From Planctomycetaceae bacterium (lineage in GTDB: Bacteria > Planctomycetota > Planctomycetia > Pirellulales > PNKZ01): a stretch of 64,000 nucleotides of DNA. The translations under genes were made by a program, and so were the position numbers. The notes below the pieces were generated by a model. That model was given only the letters and a program-made list of their open reading frames with translations. It ran no database searches and had not been told where the DNA came from. Of the stretch, positions 1-10,331 are shown one piece after another; positions within the stretch are counted from its first letter, which is position 1; each line of letters opens with the position of its first letter. The stretch is from NCBI GenBank assembly GCA_016793115.1, contig JAEUIN010000006.1, positions 1-64,000 on the forward strand, written 5' to 3'.

Positions 1-86
1 TATTGGTAGACGTCGGCCGCGCGGGCCGAACCGGCGAAAAGAGCGAGCGCGAGAGTCGAAAGCGCGGCGAAGCGGAGCGTACGCAT
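1..86 (-). CDS. N-terminus of a secreted protein (cut by window edge)
   Basis: Reading leftward from the ATG at 86-84, 28 codons stay open to the window edge. They encode a classic Sec signal peptide: a short basic start (MRTLR), a hydrophobic Ala/Leu core of about 15 residues, then a small-residue site reading SARA, with the mature chain starting near ADVYQ. Only this signal region is visible, so the function cannot be named. The gene is divergent from the secreted protein at 202; the roughly 115 bases between them would hold both promoters. The signal-peptide pattern makes this reading far better than the plus-strand frame over the same bases. Confidence 0.7.
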   Translation of the reverse strand, partial: MRTLRFAALSTLALALFAGSARAADVYQ

Positions 87-201
87 GGGTTGCTGCATCC
101 TAACGGTGTGGGGACAATGGCGGCCGACACGTCGCCGGCCCGGCGGGACCGGTATCGTAAAAAGAGCGCCGGCACGAGTAAAGCAATTTGAGAGAAATGT
201 C

Positions 202-996
202 GTGAATCGAGCTTTACGCCCGCCGTCAGTTGTTTTTTCGGTCTTGATACTTGCCGCCGTCTGCGGCACTCAGTCATACGCCGTTGAGCCCGACGCAACG
301 AAGCCAAGCGATTGGTGGCGGACCGGCGAGTTTGTCGCCGCGGAGGCGAAGCAGGCGGCCGCGGCCGACGACAAGTTCGTGTACGTCGTCACCAACGATA
401 AGGTCGTGAAATACGATCGCGACGGCAAACGATGGGGGGAAAGTAGCGGCGCGGCGAAGCACTTAAACAGCGCGTTTTTCGCCGACGGATTTGTCTACTG
501 CGCGCACTCGAACTACCCGCAGAAGCCGGAACGGAGCGAGATTCGCGTGCTCGATCCGCACTCGATGCGGCTCGGCGTGTTTCACGACTTCGGCAACTAC
601 GGCGGCAGTCTCACGTGGGCCGTGAAGCGGGACGACGCTTGGTGGTGCTGCTTCGCGCATTACGGCGACGAGAACCGGCGTACGTTTCTGGCCCGCTTCG
701 ATATGGAGTGGAAGGAGACGGGGCGTTGGACGTTTCCCGCCGAAGCGCTCGAGAGGATCGGCAAAATGAGCTTTTCCGGCGGCATCTGGCGCGGAGATGC
801 GCTCTTGGTGAGCGATCACGATCACCCGCGACTCTACGAGCTGCGCCTGCCGACGAGCGGCGACGTGCTGGAATTCGTGGCCGAGCACGAAGCGGAATTG
901 ACGGGCCAAGGCTTCGCCGCCGATCCCGCGACCGGTGGGCTGATCGGCATCGATCGTGCCCGGAAGCTGGTGGTGTTCTTAGAATACGCTAAGTAA
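202..996 (+). CDS. Secreted beta-propeller-like protein of unknown function
   Basis: The open frame extends upstream to 85, but a GTG at 202 places a signal peptide right at the N-terminus: basic start, hydrophobic core VVFSVLILAAVCG and likely cleavage near QSYA, so 202 is the better start (264 residues). The mature protein has repeated beta-strand-like stretches, for example FVYVVTNDKVVKYDRDG and IRVLDPHS, and several GG turns. This resembles the blades of extracellular propeller proteins that read out values along a path. No catalytic motif is recognised. Its 3' end overlaps the convergent membrane-protein gene by 18 bases. Function is unknown; the propeller call is inferred from the residue pattern. 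Confidence 0.65.
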   Translation: MNRALRPPSVVFSVLILAAVCGTQSYAVEPDATKPSDWWRTGEFVAAEAKQAAAADDKFVYVVTNDKVVKYDRDGKRWGESSGAAKHLNSAFFADGFVYCAHSNYPQKPERSEIRVLDPHSMRLGVFHDFGNYGGSLTWAVKRDDAWWCCFAHYGDENRRTFLARFDMEWKETGRWTFPAEALERIGKMSFSGGIWRGDALLVSDHDHPRLYELRLPTSGDVLEFVAEHEAELTGQGFAADPATGGLIGIDRARKLVVFLEYAK

Positions 997-1365
997 CCAA
1001 CCGCCGACGAGGAACGACGTGAGATTGGCGGCGACGATCGCCGCATCGTCGCGCAGCGCGACGTTCGGGCGGCCGTCGGCGCGGCGACCGCCGAAAGCTA
1101 AGTGAAAGAGCACGCATTCGGCCAGCGGTGCGAACGTTTCCGCGACCGCGATATAAAGCCATTCCGAGCGGCCCGCCAACAGCATCGGCAGCGCGAGCAC
1201 GACGATCGGGTAGGTGCACGCCGTGAGCCAGAGAGCGGCCGTGAATTTCGTGCGAAGCGAGTGGTGCGGCGCAAGTCCGAAGTAGAGCACCGGCGTTTCC
1301 AGGGACACCGTCGCCGCGTAGCCCCAGGGGAGGAACCGCCACAATTGCGCCGGGTCGTAATCCAT
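979..1365 (-). CDS. Small integral membrane protein, coupled to upstream gene
   Basis: The protein is 128 residues starting MDYDPAQLW. The frame is open further upstream, but the ATG at 1365 overlaps the stop of the preceding gene by one base (TGATG), a typical coupling arrangement, so this start is preferred. About four hydrophobic segments are visible (around residues 15-32, 42-66, 70-92 and 109-127). No family motif is recognised. Because it follows a larger multi-spanning protein with no gap, the two probably act in the same membrane complex, or are two halves of one protein that is a single chain elsewhere. Confidence 0.6.
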   Translation of the reverse strand: MDYDPAQLWRFLPWGYAATVSLETPVLYFGLAPHHSLRTKFTAALWLTACTYPIVVLALPMLLAGRSEWLYIAVAETFAPLAECVLFHLAFGGRRADGRPNVALRDDAAIVAANLTSFLVGGWLLSVF

Positions 1366-2402
1366 CAGAGCAATCGCAACAGAAACGGTATCTCGGTCAG
1401 CACGTGGAGCACGGCCGCGGTGAAGTAAATGTCGCGCGTGAGCGGGTAGTCGACCGCGAAGCCGACCCAGAGCACGACGGTGATCGCGCCGCCGAGGGCA
1501 AGCAACCCGCCGAGCAGACGCCGCCACGACGTGGAACGTACCGCGAGCGGCACGTCGGCTAGTCGCCACGGCCGGCCGCGCAGCGCGAGCGCCGGCAAGA
1601 GCGCGATCCATACGGCGTAATGCACCGTTTCAAGAAACACATGCAGGGCGACGGGGCAGCGGTTCGAGACGGCGCTGAAGACGTCGGTCCCGGCGTGCCA
1701 AGCGATGCGGCTCGTCAGGACATCGTCGCCGGCGAGCGGCGGAGCATCGGCCAAGTAGGCGACCAGGAGTAAGCCTGCGATCGGCACCAAGGCCGCGGCT
1801 TTGCGATAGGCCGCTTGTGCTTCCGCGCCGAATTTGCCGAACTCGCGATCGAGAAACCAGAGGGCCATCAGCGGATGCGCGAACACGAGCCCGATGCTCC
1901 AGGGGCGCGGCCAGATCCAGGCGGCGGCGAGCAGAGCCGCTCCGAGCGGCCAAACCCATGGCCAACGGCGCGCCGGGCTGAGCGGTTGGCGAAGCGCGAC
2001 GAGCAGGAGAACCCAGCCGCCGAGCGCGACGTTCCAAACCGCCGTCGCCCGCTCCCATTGGGCGAACGAAAAATCGAATCGCTCGGCGAGCCAAGGGAGC
2101 GCGGCGAAGCCGGCTGAAAGCGCGACGGCGCCGCCGATGCCCGAGAGAAAGTAAGTGCGCATCGCGCCCCAACGAGCAGGCATCCGACGCAAGAAGTAGC
2201 GGCACTCCAGCCAATTGTGCGGGCCGGCGAAAAGCCAGACCGTGGCGATCGAGACGCCGACGGGAGCCAAAGCGGCGAGCGGAGCGGCGACGAGCACGAC
2301 GACCGTGAGTAGTCGAACGGTGCGCAGCGCCGCCGCATCGCGCTCCTGATGAAGCGGCGCGGGAAACGAAACGGCAGCACGCGATTCGGAAATCGTGGCC
2401 AT
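1365..2402 (-). CDS. Polytopic membrane protein of unknown function
   Basis: The protein has 345 residues and about eight or nine hydrophobic segments distributed over the whole length, with short charged loops. Histidines lie near or within the membrane in GPHNWLECRYFLRR, in HVFLETVHYAVW near residue 260 and in VLHVLTE near the C-terminus, which could bind metal or haem, but this is only a suggestion. No transporter or enzyme signature is recognised. It is translationally linked to the 128-residue membrane protein downstream. No clear Shine-Dalgarno sequence precedes the ATG. Confidence 0.65.
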   Translation of the reverse strand: MATISESRAAVSFPAPLHQERDAAALRTVRLLTVVVLVAAPLAALAPVGVSIATVWLFAGPHNWLECRYFLRRMPARWGAMRTYFLSGIGGAVALSAGFAALPWLAERFDFSFAQWERATAVWNVALGGWVLLLVALRQPLSPARRWPWVWPLGAALLAAAWIWPRPWSIGLVFAHPLMALWFLDREFGKFGAEAQAAYRKAAALVPIAGLLLVAYLADAPPLAGDDVLTSRIAWHAGTDVFSAVSNRCPVALHVFLETVHYAVWIALLPALALRGRPWRLADVPLAVRSTSWRRLLGGLLALGGAITVVLWVGFAVDYPLTRDIYFTAAVLHVLTEIPFLLRLL

Positions 2403-2429
2403 GACTGCGACTTGCCGTGACGACTTCGG

Positions 2430-2975
2430 CTACCTCTTGTCGCGGATTGACTCGGCTTGTTCGAGGCGGCTGAACGATTTTTCGTCGAAAATGAGCGTTA
2501 CGATCTTCGCATCGTCCGAAAACTCGACCACCGCGTCGCCGATTCGAACCAATTCCTTATCGGCTTTCTGTTCGTCGTCGGGGCGAGGTCGCGAGCCGCG
2601 CGACGGAATCAAATCGGCGCAAACCGTTCCGGCGAGCAGCATCGTCGTACCAAAGAGCCCGACGGCGAACGGAGTGCGAACTGCCTTACGGCGGAAGAAA
2701 ACTAAACCGCCGAGAGCTACGGCCGATGCCGTCGCCAAGCCGGCGATCAGCGTTCGTGTACGATCCTGGGCTTGAGAAATCTGCGGCACCGGCAGGAGCG
2801 AGCGCGGAACGACGAGCCTAGTCTTCTTGGCTTCCGCATCGACACGGACGGAAATCGCCGACTTCTTCTCGATCGGCTTCGGCGCGGGGATATCGCCATA
2901 AACCGGCGCGACCGTCGCCAAGAGCGCCGGCGACACACAAGCGAACAGTGCGATTCGGAGTCGGAACTTCGTCAC
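2430..2975 (-). CDS. Secreted/membrane protein of unknown function
   Basis: The protein has 181 residues from a GTG start at 2975. An ATG-like start 19 codons upstream is possible, but the GTG has AGGAG eight bases ahead of it and begins directly with a signal peptide (TKFRLRIALFACVSPALL, cleavage near VYG), so it is preferred. After a hydrophilic segment of about 50 residues, two further hydrophobic stretches follow (about residues 73-93 and 100-120), then a charged tail rich in Asp, Glu and Lys. This suggests an anchored protein with a soluble C-terminal domain. No known family is recognised. Confidence 0.6.
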   Translation of the reverse strand: MTKFRLRIALFACVSPALLATVAPVYGDIPAPKPIEKKSAISVRVDAEAKKTRLVVPRSLLPVPQISQAQDRTRTLIAGLATASAVALGGLVFFRRKAVRTPFAVGLFGTTMLLAGTVCADLIPSRGSRPRPDDEQKADKELVRIGDAVVEFSDDAKIVTLIFDEKSFSRLEQAESIRDKR

Positions 2976-2983
2976 GGCAGAAT

Positions 2984-2988
2984 CTCCT
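2984..2988 (-). promoter_or_regulatory. Ribosome binding site supporting a GTG start
   Basis: On the minus strand these bases read AGGAG, eight bases before the GTG at 2975. This decides the start of the signal-peptide protein in favour of GTG over the longer frame. Confidence 0.6.
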
Positions 2989-3038
2989 CTTCTGAAGGAC
3001 CAAGGAACACCCCGCAGCGAAGGAATTCGCAATACCGC

Positions 3039-3068
3039 GTGGGCCTCGCTGCGCTCGACCCACCCTAC
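3039..3068. repeat. GTGGG...CCCAC palindromic intergenic repeat
   Basis: The spacer between threonine aldolase and the next gene contains a GTGGGCCTCGCTGCGCTCGA core followed by CCCACCCTAC. The ends form a GTGGG/CCCAC hairpin with imperfect pairing inside. Similar GGGTCGAGCGNAGCGAG-type repeats are scattered between genes of many bacteria. Only one copy occurs in the window, so its repeat status rests on that resemblance. Confidence 0.4.
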
Positions 3069-3074
3069 TTCGTC

Positions 3075-4163
3075 TTAATAGGCCGAGCGCCCGGCTGCGG
3101 CCAGAGATCGTTTTCCGGCAAGCGTCTCTTCGGCGACCTCGCGGACAATGACGCCCGCTCGTTCGATTTGCTCTTCCGAAACGTCGAGGTGCGTCACTGC
3201 GCGGATTTGCTGTTTATAGAGCGGGCCGACTAACAACCCGCGGGCCTTGAGCCGCGCGGCGAACTCGGCGGCGGTGCCAAGTTTCGGATCGACGTTGAAG
3301 TAGATGATGTTCGTTTCGACGCGTTCGGGATCGACGCGCAGACCGGGCACATCGCGAATCAGGTCGGCGAAAGTCGCGGCGTTTCGATGATCGTCGGCCA
3401 TCCGGTCGACGTGGTTCTCGAGGGCGTAGAGAGCCCCGGCTGCGATGACGCCGGCTTGCCGCATGCCGCCGCCGAACACCTTGCGGATCCGCACGGCTTC
3501 GTCGATGTGGTGCCTAGTTCCGCAGATGGCCGAGCCGACCGGTGCGCCGAGCCCTTTGCTGAAGCAGACGCTTACGGTGTCGAACGACTTGCACCATTCA
3601 GCCGCCGAAATTCCGGTGGCGACGACGGCGTTGAACAGGCGAGCGCCGTCGAGATGCGTGGCGAGACCCGCGGAGTGCGCCCAGTCGCAGAGCTCACGAA
3701 TCCGCTCCAGCGGCCACACCCGACCGCCGCCTCGATTGCTAGTGTTCTCGATGCACAACAGCCGCGAACGGGTGTAGTGGCAGTTGTCGGGATGCACGAG
3801 ATCTTGCACTTGCGCGAGCGTGAAGACGCCGTAGTCTCCCTTCACGGTGCGGGTCGCACAGCCGCTCAACTGCGCGACGCCCCCTTGCTCGTAAGCATAG
3901 ATGTGGGCCGATTCCTCGAGAATGATTTCGTCGCCCGGTCGGCAATGAATGCGCACGCCGATCTGGTTTGACATCGTGCCCGAAGGGACGAACAACGCCG
4001 CTTCTTTGCCGAGCATGGCGGCGATGCGTTGTTGCAGGCGATTGATCGACGGGTCTTCGGCGAGGACGTCGTCGCCCACTTCGGCCCCGGCCATCGCGGC
4101 TCGCATGGCGGCGGTCGGTCGAGTGGCGGTGTCGCTACGCAAATCGATGACGGACTCGGGCAT
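3075..4163 (-). CDS. ltaE: Low-specificity L-threonine aldolase
   Basis: A PLP enzyme of fold type I that cleaves L-threonine or L-allo-threonine to glycine and acetaldehyde in the cytoplasm. The 362 residues match the family length. The N-terminus IDLRSDTATRPT is characteristic, as are SGTMSNQ (residues 61-67), the His in ESAHIYAYEQGG that stacks on the cofactor, HLDGARLFNA near 170, and SVCFSKGLGAPVGS with Lys203 as the PLP lysine. GAGG-like GAGG lies five bases before the ATG. It is monocistronic or paired with the membrane gene downstream. Related beta-eliminating lyases share this fold, so exact substrate preference is not certain. Confidence 0.92.
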   Translation of the reverse strand: MPESVIDLRSDTATRPTAAMRAAMAGAEVGDDVLAEDPSINRLQQRIAAMLGKEAALFVPSGTMSNQIGVRIHCRPGDEIILEESAHIYAYEQGGVAQLSGCATRTVKGDYGVFTLAQVQDLVHPDNCHYTRSRLLCIENTSNRGGGRVWPLERIRELCDWAHSAGLATHLDGARLFNAVVATGISAAEWCKSFDTVSVCFSKGLGAPVGSAICGTRHHIDEAVRIRKVFGGGMRQAGVIAAGALYALENHVDRMADDHRNAATFADLIRDVPGLRVDPERVETNIIYFNVDPKLGTAAEFAARLKARGLLVGPLYKQQIRAVTHLDVSEEQIERAGVIVREVAEETLAGKRSLAAAGRSAY

Positions 4164-4414
4164 GACGACCTCAAAGCGGGTGGGACGGCGAAGCCGTTGG
4201 TAATGCGGACGCCGCGGCGAACCGACGAGTCCCGCAGCGGTCCCTAATCTAGCAGCTTGGCGGAACCAAGTCGCCTAGATTGCCGATTTGCAGGGCCTGT
4301 TACGAATCGGGTCGTTAGAGCAAAATAGGAGTTTCGATCGTTTTGCCGCAGGCAATAGGCGCTTTGTGCGGACCTGCGGGCGGCATGCCTTGATTGAACT
4401 ACTGTGATTACGAC
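4164..4414. other. Divergent intergenic region before the his genes
   Basis: This spacer of about 250 bases separates the divergent threonine aldolase and hisD genes and should contain both promoters. It becomes AT-richer near 4310-4340. I see no clear -35/-10 pair, attenuator-like His codon run or strong hairpin. Confidence 0.4.
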
Positions 4415-5796
<1,382 letters not shown>

Positions 5797-5800
<4 letters not shown>

Positions 5801-6852
5801 GCTACTTCCGACCTGAAATTGACGCGATGCGCGGCTATGTGCCGGGCGAGCAGCCGCGCGAAGGTTCGAAGGTGGTCAAGATGAACACCAACGAGAACCC
5901 GTACCCTTGCAGCCCGGCGGTGGTGCGGGCAGTGCAGACGGTGCTCGAACGCGGCCTGCAACGCTATCCCGACCCGATGGCGACGGCGTTTCGCTTGCGC
6001 GCCGGCGAAGTGCTCGGCGTGCCGGCGGATTGGATTCTCTGCGGCAACGGCAGCGACGAAATTCTCACGATGCTCACGCGGGCCTTCGTCGCCGAAGGGG
6101 ATCTGCTGCGACTGCCTTACCCGTCGTATATCCTCTACAAGACGCTCGCCGAAATCCAAGGAGCGCGGAGCGAGGAGATTCGCTTCGATGCCCAATGGCG
6201 GCTCGGCGACGACTTCACCGCACCTGCGCCGGGATTGAAGCTGGCATTTTTGCCGAATCCGAACAGCCCGTCGGGCACGATGATTCCGCCTGCGGAGGTG
6301 CTCGAACTTGCCAAGCGCATGCCCTGCCCTTTGGTCGTCGACGAAGCATATGTGGACTTCGCCGACGACAATTGCATACGATTGGTGAAAGAGTGCGACA
6401 AGGTGATTGTGTCGCGAACATTAAGTAAGTCGTATGCGCTCGCCGGATTGCGATTCGGCTTCTGCGTCGCCCAACCGCACATCATCGAAGGGCTGCGGAA
6501 GATCAAGGACTCGTACAACTGCGACGCCCTTTCGATCGGAGCCTCTACGGCGGCGATCGACGATCAGGCGTGGCTCCGCGAAAACGTCGCACAAATAAGG
6601 GTTTCACGAGCCCGGCTGGCCGCCGCCGCTCGGAGTCTCGGTTTTGATCTAGTCGACTCTCAGGCCAACTTCGTCTGGTGCACGCACCCTTCGAAACAGC
6701 TGCAGCCGATCTACGAGCATCTCAAGCGCAACGGCATCCTGGTGCGCTATATGCCGTATGCCGGCTGGGGAGAAGGGCTGCGAATCTCGGTCGGCACCGA
6801 TGAACAGATCGACGTTTGCTTGGCGCTCTTGGCCGAGGCGTTGAGGAAGTAG
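5797..6852 (+). CDS. hisC: Histidinol-phosphate aminotransferase
   Basis: A PLP aminotransferase that converts imidazole-acetol phosphate and glutamate to histidinol phosphate, two steps before HisD finishes the pathway. The 351 residues match the family. Visible motifs are NTNENPYPCSP at the N-terminus, GNGSDEIL near 83, NPNSPSG at 153-159, VDEAYVDF at 181-188, and SRTLSKSYALAGLR, where Lys211 should carry PLP. The gene overlaps hisD by four bases and has a strong Shine-Dalgarno sequence. HisC-like enzymes can also transaminate aromatic keto acids, but the his neighbours make the named role very likely. Confidence 0.96.
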
Positions 6853-6999
6853 CCGCGACCGGCGTCGGCGAGGCGGCACGGCGCAGGCCGTACAATCGTT
6901 ACGGTCCGCCGTCGCTGCCACAGGTCGCCGCGTGGTAGAATTGACGTCGCGCAACTTTGTTCCGCGTTCTCTCCCTACGACAGACCATCGCCTGCCGCC

Positions 7000-7593
7000 A
7001 TGACTCGCCAATCTCGCCTCACTCGCAAGACCGCGGAAACGGATATCGAACTCGAGCTTCTGCTCGACGGCTCCGGCAAGGCCGACGTCGCGACCGGAGT
7101 CGGATTCTTCGACCACATGCTCACGCTGTTGGCGAAGCACGCGGCGCTCGATCTCACGGTGCGCTGCAACGGCGATTTGCACGTCGATCAACACCACACG
7201 GTGGAAGACGTCGGCATCTGCCTCGGGCAAGCGATCCGCTCCTCGCTGGGCGACAAGGCCGGCATCCGCCGCTACGGCCACTTCACGCTGCCGATGGAAG
7301 AGACGCTCGTCACGACGGCGATTGATTTCAGCGGTCGCTATTATCTCGTATTCAACGCCCCGATCCCCGCGCCGAAAATCGGTGAGTTCGACAGCGAACT
7401 CGTCGAAGACTTTTGGCAAGCCGTGGCGGCGAACGCCCTCTGCAACCTACACATCGTGCTGCACCACGGCCGCAATAGCCACCACATCGCCGAAGGCATT
7501 TTCAAGAGCGCGGCCCGCGCGTTAAGAATGGCGGTCGAACACGACCCGCGCATGACCGGCGTGCCGAGCACGAAGGGGACTTTAGGCAGCTAG
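7000..7593 (+). CDS. hisB: Imidazoleglycerol-phosphate dehydratase
   Basis: Dehydrates imidazoleglycerol phosphate to imidazole-acetol phosphate, the substrate of HisC. The 197 residues correspond to the monofunctional enzyme with no histidinol-phosphatase domain fused. The manganese-binding signatures are present: GFFDHML near residue 35, [10 protein letters not shown] near 66, and [11 protein letters not shown] near 153. It lies 147 bases downstream of hisC in the same direction, probably the same transcript. No good Shine-Dalgarno site precedes the ATG. Other his genes (hisA, hisF, hisG, hisH, hisI) are not in the window. Confidence 0.97.
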   Translation: MTRQSRLTRKTAETDIELELLLDGSGKADVATGVGFFDHMLTLLAKHAALDLTVRCNGDLHVDQHHTVEDVGICLGQAIRSSLGDKAGIRRYGHFTLPMEETLVTTAIDFSGRYYLVFNAPIPAPKIGEFDSELVEDFWQAVAANALCNLHIVLHHGRNSHHIAEGIFKSAARALRMAVEHDPRMTGVPSTKGTLGS

Positions 7594-7596
7594 ATT

Positions 7597-7639
7597 TCGG
7601 TACTCGGAAGTCGGTACTCAGTGGTCGGTGTTCGGTCGG
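7597..7639. repeat. Degenerate 7-base tandem repeat (TCGGNNN)
   Basis: Directly after hisB the sequence runs in heptamers: TCGGTAC, TCGGAAG, TCGGTAC, TCAGTGG, TCGGTGT, TCGGTCG. It lies between the convergent ends of hisB and tatC. The same 7-base rhythm appears in other spacers of this window. Confidence 0.6.
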
Positions 7640-7674
7640 CTTGCGTATTGAGCACCGGATACTGTCCGCGCTTC

Positions 7675-8838
7675 TCACCGCGTCTTCGGCAGGAATCTCG
7701 CGAGCGCGATGCCGCCGAAGTAGAGGAATACGAGCGGCACCGCCATGAAGAAAATGCTGTACGGATCGGCCGGCGTGAGCACCGCCGACACGACCACGAT
7801 CACGAGCACCGAAATGCGCCACTTCTCCAGATAGTCGCGCACCGTGAATACGCCGATTCGCTCCAAGAAGAGCATCACCAGCGGCAACTGGAAACTTACG
7901 CCGAAGCCCAGCGGCAACAGCAGCACGAAGCCGAGCCATTCGCTGATCTTCGGGTCGGGATCGATGCCGAGTTGTTGATTGAAGCCGAAGAGAAAATCAA
8001 GCACGGGGGCAAACACGAACAGGTACGCCGTCGCGGCGCCCACCAGAAAGAGCGCGATGCTGAACGGCAAAAACGTGTGCACGTATTTCCGTTCGTTGTG
8101 ATAGAGCCCGGCCGCGACGAACGACCAGATCTGGTAGAAGACCCATGGGCTCGAGATCAACGCTCCCACGACCAGCGCCGCTTTGAGCCACACGGTGAAC
8201 GCCTCCGTCGCGCCGGTCGCCTGCATCTTGAAGCGGCTGTCGCTGTCGATCGGATGCCACAGCAGGAACGGTTCCAGATTGCCGCGCGTGTAACGCAGTG
8301 CGTTTTCGTCGGCGACGGGCGGGCGCTCTTCGACGGTTTTCGCATCGCCCGGCGCGAGGTCTTGCGGCTTGGCTTCGGCCGATTTCGTGGAGTCGCCCGC
8401 TTTATTCGTCGTGCCGGCGGGCGACGCCGCGGCGGGCTTCAGCTTCGCGAGTGAATCGGCCACGGTTTGCGGGTGGACGAATTCCAATTCGAAGATGAGT
8501 TCCTTCTCATCGGCCCCTTCCGGAGTGGCGATGGCGGCGATTTCTTTGAGCGTGTAGGGAACGCTCTTGCCAAGTTCCTTCTGCTTTTCCGACCAAGCCG
8601 AGTATTCCTTCTCCGCCGCGGTCTGGTAATACTTCCGGAGCGCTTCGGTGAGCGGATGCTCGATCAGCTTGACGACGTAGTCGCCCACCAAGAACCCGAC
8701 GAGCGTACCGAGCACCAATCCGAGCATGGCCCGCCAGAGGCAGACTCGCAACTCTTCGAGGTGCTCCCCGAAGGTCATCGTCGTTTCGGCGAACAGGTCA
8801 TCGTCGGAACGGCCCGACTTCGCTTTGGTAACCGACAT
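7675..8838 (-). CDS. tatC: Sec-independent translocase TatC with large periplasmic insertion
   Basis: Core subunit of the twin-arginine translocase in the inner membrane; it binds the RR signal of folded proteins. The ATG at 8838 gives 387 residues, against about 250 in typical TatC. The N-terminal EHLEELR motif and first membrane helix (about 33-55) are followed by roughly 140 extra residues (68-205), charged then Ala/Pro/Lys-rich. The canonical body then resumes with ISSPWVFYQIWSFVAAGLY, the conserved Glu in HNERKY, FGVSFQLP and LTPADPYS. By TatC topology the insertion lies in the first periplasmic loop. A frame open to 8979 would add a proline/arginine-rich leader and is not preferred. No tatA or tatB is adjacent. 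The prenyltransferase-repeat protein at 27532 is a plausible client. Confidence 0.93.
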   Translation of the reverse strand: MSVTKAKSGRSDDDLFAETTMTFGEHLEELRVCLWRAMLGLVLGTLVGFLVGDYVVKLIEHPLTEALRKYYQTAAEKEYSAWSEKQKELGKSVPYTLKEIAAIATPEGADEKELIFELEFVHPQTVADSLAKLKPAAASPAGTTNKAGDSTKSAEAKPQDLAPGDAKTVEERPPVADENALRYTRGNLEPFLLWHPIDSDSRFKMQATGATEAFTVWLKAALVVGALISSPWVFYQIWSFVAAGLYHNERKYVHTFLPFSIALFLVGAATAYLFVFAPVLDFLFGFNQQLGIDPDPKISEWLGFVLLLPLGFGVSFQLPLVMLFLERIGVFTVRDYLEKWRISVLVIVVVSAVLTPADPYSIFFMAVPLVFLYFGGIALARFLPKTR

Positions 8839-9021
8839 CGTTGGAGAGGGAAGCAAATCGCGTAGGGCACGCGGAAGCCTCGCCAACCGAGAGCCGCCGA
8901 GCGGGAGCAAAATACGAGGTGCCGGACCGAAATTCCAAGCCGCTGCTTGGAGAAAACCCGCAGACATTGATAATACCAAGCCGCCACGCGACCGACAACC
9001 AAACGCCGCCGAGCCCGGACC

Positions 9022-10014
9022 GTGAAGTCTTCCGCAAAACCGACTACGCCGCTGTTTTTCAGGCCCTTAATCAAACGAGCCCTTTGGGGCGGACGCCGCT
9101 TGGGCGAAGTGCTCGGCAAGCCGCTGGGGCCGGAGACGGACTACGCCGAGAGTTGGGAAATTGTCGACCACGGCCAAGACCAGAGCGTCGTCGTCGGCGG
9201 CCCTTGGACCGGCCGAACGCTCGGCGAACTCACGGCTGTAGAAGGCTCCGCCCTGCTCGGCCGGCACGCTCCGCAGCAGCGGTTCCCGCTGCTCTTCAAG
9301 TTTCTCGACTGCCGTGAGAAGCTCTCCGTGCAGGTTCACCCTAATGATGCTCAGGCGGCGACTCTCACGCCGCCCGATCTCGGTAAGACGGAAGCTTGGG
9401 TGATACTCGCCGCCGAACCGGGAAGCGTGATCTATGCCGGGCTCAAGCCGGGGCACGATCGCGCGGCACTCCAGCATGCGACCGCCGACGGCACGTCGGA
9501 TCGGTGTCTGCATCGGTTCGAGCCGCAGGTCGGCGAATGTTTGTTTCTGCCGGCCGGCGTCGTGCACGCTCCCGGCGGCGGGCTCTTGATCGCCGAAATT
9601 CAACAAGCGAGCGACACGACGTTTCGCCTGTTCGATTGGAACCGCACCGGAGCCGACGGCAAGCCGCGGCAACTCCACATCGAGCAAGGCCTCGCGGTGA
9701 TCGACTACGACTTCGGCCCGGCTCGGATGCAGAGCCCGCAACCGACGGGCGACGCGCACGTCGAGCGGTTGGTCGCCTGCGATAAGTTCGTACTGGACCG
9801 CATCACGCTTGCGGCCGGCGACGAATGGACGCTCACGAACGACGACCGGTTCCGCATCTTCGCCGTCTGTGACGGGGCGGTGACGATCGCGACCGCCGGC
9901 AACGCGCCGACGAATTTCGACAAAGGGGCGACTTGTCTCTTGCCGGCCTGCGTCACCATGGCGACGCTGCGAGCCGAGCAGCCGACCGCGGTCCTAATGG
10001 CCTACTTGCCTTAG
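9022..10014 (+). CDS. manA: Mannose-6-phosphate isomerase, class I
   Basis: A zinc enzyme interconverting mannose 6-phosphate and fructose 6-phosphate, linking glycolysis to GDP-mannose and surface polysaccharide synthesis. The 330 residues fit the short bacterial class I form. Zinc ligands are in QVHPND (Gln104, His106), KTEAW (Glu124) and GVVHAPGGG (His182). The N-terminal LWGGRRLGE motif is typical. The start is GTG at 9022, with no better in-frame ATG. The gene is divergent from tatC, with about 180 bases between them, and is followed by a spacer carrying a palindromic-repeat half. Confidence 0.93.
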   Translation: MKSSAKPTTPLFFRPLIKRALWGGRRLGEVLGKPLGPETDYAESWEIVDHGQDQSVVVGGPWTGRTLGELTAVEGSALLGRHAPQQRFPLLFKFLDCREKLSVQVHPNDAQAATLTPPDLGKTEAWVILAAEPGSVIYAGLKPGHDRAALQHATADGTSDRCLHRFEPQVGECLFLPAGVVHAPGGGLLIAEIQQASDTTFRLFDWNRTGADGKPRQLHIEQGLAVIDYDFGPARMQSPQPTGDAHVERLVACDKFVLDRITLAAGDEWTLTNDDRFRIFAVCDGAVTIATAGNAPTNFDKGATCLLPACVTMATLRAEQPTAVLMAYLP

Positions 10015-10331
10015 TGAGCGGCAGTGAACGTATAGCAACACTGTTGGGCAAACCACCAGTGCCGCCCGAACGCATCCTGCCCCGATCGTTTCAGACGCTA
10101 CAGGCTGAAGTCGTTTCAGTCCGCCGTCCGTCATAACCGCTCGTCCGCGGCCCCGTCGCAAGGTTTTCCCTGGCCGGTTCGATAAGACTTGCAGAGGCAG
10201 TGCCGGCATGGAAACCCGCCTTGGGGTGCGCCGGCCGGTTGCGTATGATTCGCGACCCGTCCGCCCTGCCGGACGAGCCCAGGATTCTTCCGGCCACGGA
10301 TGCGGCCGGCCATGGAACGGCCGAGGTCATT
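10015..10331. other. Intergenic region after manA
   Basis: This spacer of 317 bases holds one half-copy of the GGTGGCACTGGTGG-type palindrome near its start and several short GC-rich inverted stretches, such as GTCCG/CGGAC around 10258-10274. It should also contain the promoter for the lipoprotein at 10332. I see no open frame there with a protein-like composition. Confidence 0.4.
10043..10067. repeat. Half-copy of the palindromic GGTGGCACTGGTGG element
   Basis: The stretch GTTGGGCAAACCACCAGTGC followed by CGCCC matches the right arm of the full element at 10693-10722 with only a few changes. It lies just after the manA stop codon. Confidence 0.6.
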
